Shown here: positions 6,292-13,571 of the stretch, in pieces
How the letters are laid out: every line of letters begins with the position of its first letter
Numbering within the stretch: position 1 is the stretch's first letter
From: Actinomycetota bacterium
Lineage (GTDB): Bacteria; Actinomycetota; Acidimicrobiia; IMCC26256
Direction: 5' to 3'
Assembly: GCA_009702955.1 (NCBI GenBank)
Contig: WLHA01000007.1
Coordinates: 1 to 14,928 of the forward strand
DNA length: 14,928 bases
Position numbers and translations under genes: made by a program
The notes under the pieces: model-generated
The model's database searches: none
Seen by the model: the letters and a program-made list of their open reading frames with translations, nothing else
What the model was told of the DNA's origin: nothing

Positions 6292-7434
6292 GCCGAGGCG
6301 TTTAGCGATTACCTCGTTCATGACCTCGTCGGTGCCAGCCCCAATTCTCCAGAGACGTGCGTCTCGAAATTGTCGGCTCACCCTGTACTCGTCCATGTAG
6401 CCAGCACCGCCGTGGATCTGCAAGCAGACGTCTGCGACTCTGTTCTGAACCTGTGCAACATATTTCTTCGCCATCGAGATCTCTGCGACTGGGTACTCGC
6501 CGTTCTGAATTCGCCAGACGACCGAGTAGAGCAGCGCTCTTGCAGCCTCTAACTCTGTCGCTGCGTCTGCGATTTTATGTGCAATGACTTGGTGTTGAGA
6601 AATAGGTCTGCCGAATGTTTGTCGGTTACGCGCAAACTCAATAGTCTCAGCAAGGATGTCGTCTGCCTGCCCGATACCTGCAGCGGCGCCCGCAAGCCGT
6701 TCGTATTGAAGCTGCCACATGAGTTGTGCGAATCCTTGGCCGGGAGTTAAGCCAATCAAATTATTAATAGGAACACGCACTCCCACTAAGGAGAACTCAG
6801 CGGTGTCGCTCGATTTCATTCCCAATTTCTTTAGGTTGCGACTCACTGTGACGCCCTCGAGGTTGGTGTCGATAAGCATGAGTGACACTCCGCGGGCTCC
6901 TTGCGTGGGATCAGTCTTGACAACACAAGTAAGGAAATCTGCCCGGACTCCGTTAGTGATGTACGTCTTAGCGCCATCGACGATCCACTCATCGCCATCT
7001 CGAACGGCGCGCGTTTTAATAGCGGCTACATCTGAACCTGCGTCGGGCTCTGTGATTGCGACTGCGGCAATCTTCTTCCCAGCGATTGCAGGTCGTAGAT
7101 AACGTTCGCGCTGGTCGTCTGTCCCGAACTCGGCCAGTGCGGGAGTTGCCATATGGGTCTGGACCCCAATAGCCATTGATATTGCTCCGCAGCCGGCTCG
7201 GCCAAGTTCCTCCATAAGGACAATCCCGGTAGCGAAGTCGCCACCTGAGCCTCCCCATTTCTCTGGGTAGTGGAGCCCAAGAAAGCCCAGTTCGCCGCAT
7301 CTTCGGAAGACTGAGTCTGGGAAGAAGCCTTCGGCCTCCCATTCGTCAACAAACGGCGCTATCTCCTTACTTACAAAGGTCCGGATGCTTGCTCGAAGTG
7401 CCTCGTGCTCTGGGGTAAAAATCGGGGTTGCCAC
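6280..7434 (-). CDS. Acyl-CoA dehydrogenase family protein
   Basis: This 384-residue flavoprotein belongs to the acyl-CoA dehydrogenases, which oxidise acyl-CoA to 2-enoyl-CoA with FAD and pass electrons to electron-transfer flavoprotein. The helical N-terminal domain, the flavin-contacting AITEPDAGSD (126-135), the ARNRQTFGRPISQHQ segment (268-282) and the HGGAGYMDEY...RDAR segment near the end are all in place. The catalytic glutamate of the medium-chain enzyme (E376) is replaced by A366 in IGAGT. E245 in QYERL instead occupies the helix-G position used by isovaleryl-CoA and long-chain acyl-CoA dehydrogenases, so a branched or long-chain substrate is a reasonable inference. The GTG start is preceded at six bases by TAGCCT, suggesting a leaderless transcript. 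The GAGGGA beside it is too close to act as a ribosome site. Confidence 0.94.
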   Translation of the reverse strand: MATPIFTPEHEALRASIRTFVSKEIAPFVDEWEAEGFFPDSVFRRCGELGFLGLHYPEKWGGSGGDFATGIVLMEELGRAGCGAISMAIGVQTHMATPALAEFGTDDQRERYLRPAIAGKKIAAVAITEPDAGSDVAAIKTRAVRDGDEWIVDGAKTYITNGVRADFLTCVVKTDPTQGARGVSLMLIDTNLEGVTVSRNLKKLGMKSSDTAEFSLVGVRVPINNLIGLTPGQGFAQLMWQLQYERLAGAAAGIGQADDILAETIEFARNRQTFGRPISQHQVIAHKIADAATELEAARALLYSVVWRIQNGEYPVAEISMAKKYVAQVQNRVADVCLQIHGGAGYMDEYRVSRQFRDARLWRIGAGTDEVMNEVIAKRLGLSS

Positions 7435-7440
7435 TCCCTC

Positions 7441-7446
7441 AGGCTA
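7441..7446 (-). promoter_or_regulatory. -10 element of a leaderless promoter for the acyl-CoA dehydrogenase gene
   Basis: On the minus strand TAGCCT is followed by six bases and then the GTG at 7434-7432. It faces the -10 of the divergent coiled-coil gene, 19 bases away, so the two promoters must overlap. Confidence 0.4.
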
Positions 7447-7465
7447 GTCACTGGCGCCGAGGCTC

Positions 7466-7471
7466 TACACT
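7466..7471 (+). promoter_or_regulatory. -10 element of a leaderless promoter for the coiled-coil gene and pdtaR
   Basis: TACACT is followed by seven bases and then the GTG at 7479. Together with the absence of a Shine-Dalgarno site, this is what fixes the start of the downstream gene here rather than at the in-frame ATG at 7428, which lies inside the divergent gene. Confidence 0.55.
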
Positions 7472-7478
7472 CTCAAAC

Positions 7479-7847
7479 GTGAATCGAACAATCCTTGAAC
7501 GCAGGCTGGTGGATGTCAGTGAACGGTTGAAGCGACTGCGGGCTGAATACAGCGTCACCGCTGAACAGCTTGTATTTATGGAGGATGACGCCGAGGATAA
7601 ACGCCTGCGATCGCTAGTTGCTGAGACCCCTATTGCCGAGTTTGAGGCTCGCGAAGCCACGCGCCACAGCTCAGCTCTGGCGGAGTATCAAATAGGGCTT
7701 GCGAGTACTATCAAAGATCTCGAATTGGAGCAGGATTCGCTCTTGGATCGTATGGCAGGGGAACTTTTACCACCAGAGAACACCCCCTCGCAGAATGCCC
7801 CCTCAGAGAACACCCCCTCAGAGAATGCCGGAGTCAAGAGTGAGTAG
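7479..7847 (+). CDS. Small charged coiled-coil protein of unknown function upstream of pdtaR
   Basis: With the GTG start at 7479 the product has 122 residues. Residues 1 to about 100 are highly charged and helical, with heptad-like spacing of Leu, Ile and Val (for example ERRLVDVSERLKRLRAEY and IKDLELEQDSLLDRM), so a dimeric coiled coil is likely. No membrane segment, cysteine or known catalytic motif is present. The tail from about residue 100 is a short tandem repeat of Glu/Gln-Asn-Thr/Ala-Pro-Ser units and is probably disordered. The 3' end overlaps the pdtaR start by eight bases, so the two are translated together and a functional tie to the regulator is possible, though unproven. I do not recognise a named family. 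Confidence 0.75.
   Translation: MNRTILERRLVDVSERLKRLRAEYSVTAEQLVFMEDDAEDKRLRSLVAETPIAEFEAREATRHSSALAEYQIGLASTIKDLELEQDSLLDRMAGELLPPENTPSQNAPSENTPSENAGVKSE
7776..7829 (+). repeat. 15-base tandem repeat, 3.6 copies, coding for ENTPS-type units
   Basis: Units begin at 7776 (GAGAACACCCCCTCG), 7791 (CAGAATGCCCCCTCA), 7806 (GAGAACACCCCCTCA) and 7821 (GAGAATGCC, partial). Odd units encode ENTPS and even units QNAPS or ENA, so there is also a 30-base higher-order period with almost identical copies. This points to recent slippage or duplication. The repeat keeps the reading frame. Confidence 0.85.
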
Positions 7848-8436
7848 CGGATCAACGCGTACGAGAGTTGTAATTGCCGAAGACGAAGCGATCATTCGCC
7901 TTGACCTTAAGGAGCTCCTCGAGGAGGAGGGGTATGAGGTCGTAGGAGAGACGGGCAGAGGCGACGAAGCGGTCGACCTTGTGCGGAGCCTCATGCCCGA
8001 TATTGCCATTCTCGATATCAAAATGCCAGGGCTCGATGGGCTCACAGCGGCAAGGCACATTGCAGCGGAGCGTTTAGCTGCGGTCTTGATTCTCACAGCA
8101 TTCTCACAGCGAGAGTTGGTTGAGCAAGCAAGAGATGCAGGGGCAATTGGCTATCTCGTAAAGCCATTTCAGAAGAGCGATTTAATCCCCGCACTTGAAT
8201 TAGCCATTGGGCGCCATCAAGAGATGAAGAGTCTAGAGAGCGAAATTGAGAGCCTCTCTGAGCGCCTCGATGCTCGAAAGGTGATTGATCGGGCTAAGGG
8301 CTCTCTCATGGACAACTCAGGACTTAGTGAGCAAGAGGCTTGGCGTTTTCTGCAGACCGAGGCTATGAACCGCCGCTCCAAAGTGCACGAGGTTGCCGCC
8401 CTTGTGATTTCCGGAGAGATCAAACCAGCGTCCTGA
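7840..8436 (+). CDS. pdtaR: Response regulator with ANTAR RNA-binding domain, PdtaR type
   Basis: The 198-residue product has a complete receiver domain (about 9-125) and a C-terminal ANTAR domain (about 135-195). The receiver has the acidic pair E14/D15, phosphoacceptor D59 in AILDIKMPGLDG, T86 and K108 in LVKPF, so it should be phosphorylated. ANTAR domains bind paired RNA hairpins and prevent early termination. TAFSQRELVEQARDAGA and the following segment closely match PdtaR (Rv1626) of M. tuberculosis, whose partner is the histidine kinase PdtaS; no kinase is encoded here. I chose GTG 7840, which overlaps the previous stop as GTGAGTAG, because GGAG at 7830-7833 lies six bases before it. 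An in-frame ATG at 7825 has no such site. polA follows after 54 bases, with its own promoter. Confidence 0.93.
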   Translation: MSSGSTRTRVVIAEDEAIIRLDLKELLEEEGYEVVGETGRGDEAVDLVRSLMPDIAILDIKMPGLDGLTAARHIAAERLAAVLILTAFSQRELVEQARDAGAIGYLVKPFQKSDLIPALELAIGRHQEMKSLESEIESLSERLDARKVIDRAKGSLMDNSGLSEQEAWRFLQTEAMNRRSKVHEVAALVISGEIKPAS

Positions 8437-8478
8437 GGCTCAGATTCTTAGCCTTGCGACTTAATGCTCTGACTGCCG

Positions 8479-8484
8479 TACGAT
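8479..8484 (+). promoter_or_regulatory. -10 element of a leaderless promoter for polA
   Basis: TACGAT is followed by six bases and then the GTG at 8491. A possible -35, TTGCGA at 8454-8459, is 19 bases upstream, slightly long. There is no ribosome site. Confidence 0.55.
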
Positions 8485-8490
8485 CAGGGT

Positions 8491-11151
8491 GTGGCTCTCT
8501 TTCTCCTCCTCGACGGACACTCTCTGGCCTATCGCGCCTTCTACGCACTACCAGCCGATTTAGCTACCTCATCAGGGCAGGTAACGAATGCTGCTTACGG
8601 CTTCACGTCGATGCTCGCGAAAGTTGTTGGTGATCTCGCTCCGGATGGAGTCGGGGTTGCATTTGATACGCCTGCGCCAACCTTCCGCAAAGAGAAGGAC
8701 GACAGTTATAAGGCCGGGCGTAAGGAGACACCAGATCTATTCCGCCAGCAACTGCCGTTAATTCATCAGGTACTCGAGTCTTTAGGGATTCCAATTATCG
8801 AGGCACCTGGTTTCGAGGCCGATGATGTGATCGCCACACTCGCTACGGCCGCAGAGGCACAGGGTCACGATGTCATCATCGTCACCGGGGATCGCGACTC
8901 TTATCAGTTGGTCAATGACCCGCATATCAAGGTGCTCTACAACAAGCGCGGAGTCTCTGATTATGCGCTCTATGACGAGGCCGGGATTCTCGAGCGCACC
9001 GGTGTTACTCCTACGCAGTATCCCGAGTACGCAGCTCTGCGCGGTGATCCGTCGGACAACCTGCCTGGTGTCCCCGGAATCGGAGAGAAGACTGCAGCAA
9101 AACTTGTCAACGCCTATGGAGACCTCGATGGGATTTTTGCCAACGTGCACGAACTCCCCCCAAAGCAACGCACAAATCTAGGGGAGTGGGAGGAGCAGGT
9201 TAGGCACAACCACGACATGTCTGTACTGCGCCGCGACGTTGAACTTTCGATAACAATTGAAGACCTTGTTTCAAGGCCTTTTGAGATAGAGGAAGCGAGA
9301 TCCCTCTTCAACCAACTTGAATTTCGAACTCTCTTCCCGAGGATACTCAGCGCACTCAAAACAGTTGATATCGCTCCGAGCCCCGATGAAGCATTCGATG
9401 TAGAGGTCGAGGTGCTCGGCTCGAAGTCAGCCGGCGTGAAATTGAGCTCCATGGTTGCGTCTACGTTGGCGCTCGAACCCGTATGGGCGGGAGCGCGAGG
9501 GCGTAGCCCGATCGATGCGCTTGCCGTGGCTACCGGTGATGATTGCGTAGTTCTTAATCCAGAGGCACTGCGGAGCAACGACGTGCAGGCCGCGGTAATC
9601 GCATTAATCCGTGATGGAGTAATTGCAGCGCACGGGGCCAAAGAACTTCTCCATGGACTCCGGCGCACATTCGACCTAGGCGAATCAAACAGTCTCCCCG
9701 GTCTTACCTACGACACTGCAGTGATGGCGTATCTAATCGAGCCGGGTGAGAGCACCTATGAATTAGAAGCGCTCTCCGCACGCCATCTCGGCATCGAAAT
9801 CAAGAGCCCAGACCGGGAAGAGGGGACACTTGATCTAGGTGGCGAGGAGTCCTTTATTGATGCAGGGCGCCGTGCAGCAGCAATCCTGCGTTTGGCTACC
9901 TCTTTAGAGGCTTCGTTAATCGAGCGTGAGCAGATGGGCCTCTATAAAGAGGTGGAGCTGCCATTGGTTGAGATACTCGCCGATATTGAGGAGCTAGGTG
10001 TACGTATAGATGTCGCGTTTCTCGAGACATTAAGAGTTGAGCTCACTGCCTCTTGTGCAAAGCATGAAGCAGCACTACACGAATTTGCCGGCGAGACCTT
10101 CAATGTGAATAGCACGACACAGCTAAGGCGTGTCTTGTTTGAGAAATTGGGGCTCACGCCAGTTAAGAAGACGAGTACCGGTCAACCCTCCACCGATGCA
10201 GATTCCCTCTCAAAGTTGGCCGGCGAACATCCATTTGTTGCCGAGCTAATGAGGTATCGCGAGGTAGAGAAACTGCGCAGTACTTACGCAGAGGCGCTCC
10301 CACCACTAATTGCAGCCGATGGACGTATACATGCAACCCTGAACCAGTTGTCCACCTCTACCGGGAGAATCTCGAGCGAGACTCCGAATCTGCAGAACAT
10401 CCCCATCCGCACGGAAGAGGGGAGAGCTCTCCGAAAGGCGTTTATTCCTGCGGAGGGTTGCGTGCTCCTCTCCTCTGATTACAGCCAAATTGAACTGCGG
10501 ATACTCGCGCACCTTGCGAACGACCCTGGTTTAGTGGATGCGTTTGAGCGCGGCACCGATATACACACGGTCACCGCTTCGAAAGTTTTTGGTGTTGCTG
10601 AGGCCGATGTTGATTCCCATCAGCGTCGCTTTGCCAAGGTCATCAACTATGGCCTTGCGTACGGCATGGAGGCGTATGGATTGGCGCAGCGTATGGATAT
10701 TCCCAATGACCAGGCGCGCGACATTCTCGATGCTTTCTTCGCTGGGTTCCCGAGAGTCCGCGAATTTATGGACCAGACGGTTGTTGAGGCGAGAAGGCTT
10801 GGCTATACCTCGACAATCATGGGGCGTAGGCGTCGCATCCCCGAACTGGCATCCGATAATTTTCGCATCAGACAGATGGGTGAGCGCATGGCACAGAACG
10901 CACCTGTGCAGGGCTCGGCCGCAGATGTATTCAAGGTTGCAACAGTTCGCTTAGCTCACGCTCTCAAGGAAGAAGGATTGCGTAGCCGTATCGTGCTTAC
11001 CGTCCACGACGAACTTGTTCTCGAGGTTCCCGAGAGTGAAATGGATGCTTGCGAAGCGTTAACTCGTTCAGTAATGGAGGGCGCCGCACATCTTCTCGTC
11101 CCGCTAGTAGTTGATATTGGATTTGGACCCAACTGGGCTGAGGCTAAGTAA
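8491..11151 (+). CDS. polA: DNA polymerase I
   Basis: This is an 886-residue family A polymerase for DNA repair and Okazaki fragment processing. The 5'-nuclease domain (about 1-290) keeps its metal ligands in LLLDGH (D8), GFEADDV (109-113), TGDRDSY (D134, D136) and GDPSDNLPGVPGIGEKTA (D186, D189). The middle domain (about 310-480) keeps the fold, but where proofreading enzymes have Asp-x-Glu this protein reads STLALEPV, and the other two acidic ligands are not evident, so 3'-5' exonuclease activity is probably lost. The polymerase domain has motif A DYSQIELR with D663, the O helix RRFAKVINYGLAYG and motif C VHDELVLE with D840. Y720 stands at the site that is Phe762 in E. coli and Phe667 in Taq. 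The gene begins with GTG and is followed eight bases later by a methyltransferase. Confidence 0.98.
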   Translation: MALFLLLDGHSLAYRAFYALPADLATSSGQVTNAAYGFTSMLAKVVGDLAPDGVGVAFDTPAPTFRKEKDDSYKAGRKETPDLFRQQLPLIHQVLESLGIPIIEAPGFEADDVIATLATAAEAQGHDVIIVTGDRDSYQLVNDPHIKVLYNKRGVSDYALYDEAGILERTGVTPTQYPEYAALRGDPSDNLPGVPGIGEKTAAKLVNAYGDLDGIFANVHELPPKQRTNLGEWEEQVRHNHDMSVLRRDVELSITIEDLVSRPFEIEEARSLFNQLEFRTLFPRILSALKTVDIAPSPDEAFDVEVEVLGSKSAGVKLSSMVASTLALEPVWAGARGRSPIDALAVATGDDCVVLNPEALRSNDVQAAVIALIRDGVIAAHGAKELLHGLRRTFDLGESNSLPGLTYDTAVMAYLIEPGESTYELEALSARHLGIEIKSPDREEGTLDLGGEESFIDAGRRAAAILRLATSLEASLIEREQMGLYKEVELPLVEILADIEELGVRIDVAFLETLRVELTASCAKHEAALHEFAGETFNVNSTTQLRRVLFEKLGLTPVKKTSTGQPSTDADSLSKLAGEHPFVAELMRYREVEKLRSTYAEALPPLIAADGRIHATLNQLSTSTGRISSETPNLQNIPIRTEEGRALRKAFIPAEGCVLLSSDYSQIELRILAHLANDPGLVDAFERGTDIHTVTASKVFGVAEADVDSHQRRFAKVINYGLAYGMEAYGLAQRMDIPNDQARDILDAFFAGFPRVREFMDQTVVEARRLGYTSTIMGRRRRIPELASDNFRIRQMGERMAQNAPVQGSAADVFKVATVRLAHALKEEGLRSRIVLTVHDELVLEVPESEMDACEALTRSVMEGAAHLLVPLVVDIGFGPNWAEAK

Positions 11152-11159
11152 CAGGATTC

Positions 11160-11894
11160 ATGGAGACTCCAAGCGGATCGTGGTTCAACGCACTCGCGTC
11201 ATATTTGGGCCCTGCTTATCTTCGTAACGCATTTACTTACGGAACAGTGCAGGAGATCGATTTCATCATCGAGATATTGGGCTTGAGGCCTGGCATGAAG
11301 GTGCTTGATGTTGGGTGCGGCCCTGGTCGACACAGCCTTGAGCTCTCGAGGCGTGGGTACGAAGTAACCGGAGTTGATCTCTCTCCAGAGTTCATAAACC
11401 TCGCAGTGGAGAGCGCAGACGCCGAGAGCCTCTCTATTGATTTTGGGGTGCTCGACGTACGTGATCTTGCATTCGAAGAGGAGTTCGACGCAGTAATTTG
11501 CCTCTGCCAAGGTGGCTTCGGCCTGCTAGGTGGCGACGATGATGCAGATGTTTTCCTTCGACTCTCTCGGGCTGTGAAGCCTGGAGGCGGTGTGGTCGTG
11601 AGCGCTTTCTCTTCCTATTTCGCCCTACACCACCTAGAGGCTGGCGAGGAGTTTGATCCGAGAGTGGGCGTGCTCCACGAGGTTTCAACTCTGCGTAATA
11701 GCGATGGGGCAGAGGCCCCATTCGACCTCTGGACCACCTGCTTCACCTCCCGAGAGTTGTTGCTTTTAGGTGCAGCGGCGGGGCTTGATAGCGCTGCGAC
11801 CTACGGGGTCACTCCCGGTGATTATGGCGTTCGGCGACCTGCCCTTGATCGGCCGGAAATCCTCTTTGTCGCATCTAGGCGCTCTGGCCTGTAG
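11160..11894 (+). CDS. Class I SAM-dependent methyltransferase
   Basis: This 244-residue protein has the Rossmann methyltransferase core. Motif I, VLDVGCGPGRHSLEL (about 49-63), binds S-adenosylmethionine, the acidic end of strand 2 is VTGVDLS, and a DVRDLAFEEEFDAVICL segment supplies motifs II and III, followed by AVKPGGGVVVSAF. The N-terminal cap (GSWFNALASYLGPAYLRNAFTYG) resembles small-molecule methyltransferases rather than rRNA enzymes, but the acceptor cannot be deduced. The ATG lies eight bases after the polA stop with AGGA three bases upstream, so it is probably translated from the polA transcript. Its place between polA and rpsA suggests a housekeeping role; this is weak evidence. 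Confidence 0.88.
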   Translation: METPSGSWFNALASYLGPAYLRNAFTYGTVQEIDFIIEILGLRPGMKVLDVGCGPGRHSLELSRRGYEVTGVDLSPEFINLAVESADAESLSIDFGVLDVRDLAFEEEFDAVICLCQGGFGLLGGDDDADVFLRLSRAVKPGGGVVVSAFSSYFALHHLEAGEEFDPRVGVLHEVSTLRNSDGAEAPFDLWTTCFTSRELLLLGAAAGLDSAATYGVTPGDYGVRRPALDRPEILFVASRRSGL

Positions 11895-12002
11895 CCTGCG
11901 GGAGCCTTCAACCGGAGGCATTGAGACGCACTCTCTAACCAAGGGGTAAAACCCGAAGATGGAGACCCTGCCCGACTGAGTCAAAATCCAGGAGCAAATT
12001 CC

Positions 12003-13427
12003 GTGTCCGATCAGCCTGAGGTCACACCAGTGACCCCCGAGTCCCAGTCCGCCCCCGCAGCCGTTGCCTTGGCAGAGCCGCCAGCACGAGTATTCGAAGA
12101 GGGTGGATTAAGCGAAGTCGTTCTAAACGACCTCGGTTCAATGTCTCTCTCCGATGCCATCGATGCGACGCTCGTCGAGTTCGAAGAAGGTGGGCTTGTC
12201 AGCGGAATTGTTGTGAAGATCGATGCAGATGAAGTTCTGCTCGACATCGGTTTCAAGTCTGAGGGAATCATCCCTAAGAAAGAACTCTCGATACGCAACG
12301 ACGTAAACCCTTCGGAGATTGTCTCCATCGGTGAGCGTATTGAAGCACTCGTCCTTCAGAAGGAAGATAAAGAAGGACAGCTAATTCTCTCGAAGAAGCG
12401 CGCACAGTACGAGCGCGCTTGGGGCACCATTGAGAAGGTCAAAGCCGAAGAAGGAATTGTTACCGGCCTTGTGATCGAGGTTGTTAAGGGCGGATTGATC
12501 GTCGACATCGGCCTTCGAGGATTCCTCCCCGCTTCACTCGTTGATCTTCGGCGCGTACGCGACTTGGCTCCGTTCATCGGTCGTCAACTCGAGTGCAAAA
12601 TTATCGAGCTCGACAAGAATCGCAATAACGTTGTTCTCTCCCGCAGAGGATTCCTTGAGGAGAACCAGCGCGAGCAGCGTGATGATTTCCTAACGAATCT
12701 CAAGCCAGGGGAGATCCGAGAGGGAGTTGTTTCCTCCGTTGTTAACTTCGGTGCATTCGTAGACCTTGGAGGCATGGACGGACTCGTTCACGTATCGGAG
12801 CTCTCATGGAAGCATGTTGATCACCCGTCATCAGTTGTAACCGTCGGCGACGAAGTGACTGTTCAAGTTCTCGAGGTTGACCTGAGTCGTGAGCGCATCT
12901 CGCTCTCTCTCAAGGCCTGCCAGCAGGACCCATGGCAGGAGTTCGCCTCCGGTCACCAGGTTGGAGAGCTCGTTTACGGCCGAGTCACAAAACTCGTGCC
13001 GTTCGGTGCTTTCGTACAGGTCGGAGAGGGTATCGAGGGACTCGTGCACATCAGCGAGATGGCTGTGCACCATGTCGAGGCACCCGAGCAGGTCGTCAAC
13101 GGTGGCGAAGAGCTCTGGGTCAAGATCATTGATGTTGATCTTGAGCGTCGCAGAATCTCCCTCTCGATCAAACAGGCTGCAGAGGGTGGAACAGTTGCCG
13201 CCGAGTACCAGGATGCATTCGGCGAGCACGCCTTCGACGAGGCTGGCAATTACATCGGCGATCCGATAGCTGTAGACGAGACTGCTGCTGACGATGCAGT
13301 AGTCGCAGCTGAGGCAGCTCCAGAGGCTGTAGTAGCCGAGGCACCTCAAGCAGAGGCAGTCGAAGAGGCAGTCTCGGAGGCACCTGAGGTAATCGAGGAG
13401 AACCCAGAGGCAGCACCTGAGGCATAG
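12003..13427 (+). CDS. rpsA: Small-subunit ribosomal protein S1
   Basis: RpsA helps load mRNA on the 30S subunit and binds single-stranded RNA through OB-fold S1 domains. The 474-residue product has four S1 domains, at about 64-133, 149-216, 236-304 and 321-390, against six in E. coli; four is usual in actinobacteria. The third and fourth carry the most typical RNA-binding face (NFGAFVDLGGMDGLVHVSELS and FGAFVQVGEGIEGLVHISEM). The first 45 residues are a Pro/Ala/Glu-rich extension, and from about 425 the tail is acidic and built of Ala, Glu, Val and Pro. The GTG start has AGGAG at 11990-11994, eight bases upstream, so it uses a leader unlike polA and coaE. In the 108 bases before it I find no promoter hexamers I would defend. 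Confidence 0.97.
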   Translation: MSDQPEVTPVTPESQSAPAAVALAEPPARVFEEGGLSEVVLNDLGSMSLSDAIDATLVEFEEGGLVSGIVVKIDADEVLLDIGFKSEGIIPKKELSIRNDVNPSEIVSIGERIEALVLQKEDKEGQLILSKKRAQYERAWGTIEKVKAEEGIVTGLVIEVVKGGLIVDIGLRGFLPASLVDLRRVRDLAPFIGRQLECKIIELDKNRNNVVLSRRGFLEENQREQRDDFLTNLKPGEIREGVVSSVVNFGAFVDLGGMDGLVHVSELSWKHVDHPSSVVTVGDEVTVQVLEVDLSRERISLSLKACQQDPWQEFASGHQVGELVYGRVTKLVPFGAFVQVGEGIEGLVHISEMAVHHVEAPEQVVNGGEELWVKIIDVDLERRRISLSIKQAAEGGTVAAEYQDAFGEHAFDEAGNYIGDPIAVDETAADDAVVAAEAAPEAVVAEAPQAEAVEEAVSEAPEVIEENPEAAPEA

Positions 13428-13437
13428 AACTTCGTAG

Positions 13438-13454
13438 CGCTAAGTGTTTTAGCG
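13438..13454. repeat. Small stem-loop just after rpsA
   Basis: CGCTAA (13438-13443) pairs with TTAGCG (13449-13454) around the loop GTGTT, eleven bases after the rpsA stop. It could add to 3'-end protection with the larger hairpin that follows. Confidence 0.35.
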
Positions 13455-13471
13455 TCTGCGTAATTAGTAGA

Positions 13472-13509
13472 AGAAGTGTGGCCCGAGCATCTGCTCGGGC
13501 CACACTTCT
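13472..13509. terminator. 17-bp perfect hairpin after rpsA (probable bidirectional terminator)
   Basis: Bases 13472-13488 pair without mismatch with 13493-13509, around the loop ATCT. The central CGGGCC-rich part makes it extremely stable. It separates rpsA (+) from the convergent LuxR-type gene (-). Only weakly T-rich sequence (ATTTGG) follows, so like the hairpin at 2549 it lacks a proper T-tract. A third, imperfect hairpin (GAAGC...GCTTC, 13533-13560) lies closer to the LuxR stop. Confidence 0.7.
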
Positions 13510-13571
13510 ATTTGGTCGAAGGGAATCCCTTTGAAGCCCCTTCCAATATGGAGGAGCTTCCTACCCCGTTA

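Noticed and set aside
7428..7478. Upstream in-frame ATG extending the coiled-coil gene by 17 codons
   Set aside because: It would start inside the divergent acyl-CoA dehydrogenase gene and run through both promoter elements; GTG at 7479 has a well-placed -10.
7699..7839. Longer start for pdtaR reaching back into the coiled-coil gene
   Set aside because: The extension is the out-of-frame reading of the tandem repeat (Arg/Pro/Gln-rich). GTG 7840 has a ribosome site and matches the family length.
9114..9668. Minus-strand open frame of 184 codons inside polA
   Set aside because: It lies over the degenerate exonuclease domain of a clearly continuous polA, and the product is Ser/Arg-rich with no motif.
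13280..13427. Repetitive Glu/Ala/Val/Pro codons at the rpsA end as a tandem repeat
   Set aside because: The period is irregular at the DNA level, and acidic Ala/Glu-rich tails are ordinary for actinobacterial S1.
13438..13509. Paired stem-loops after rpsA as an ANTAR target for PdtaR
   Set aside because: Known ANTAR targets are two hairpins with six-base loops in a leader before a terminator. These have five- and four-base loops and lie after the gene.
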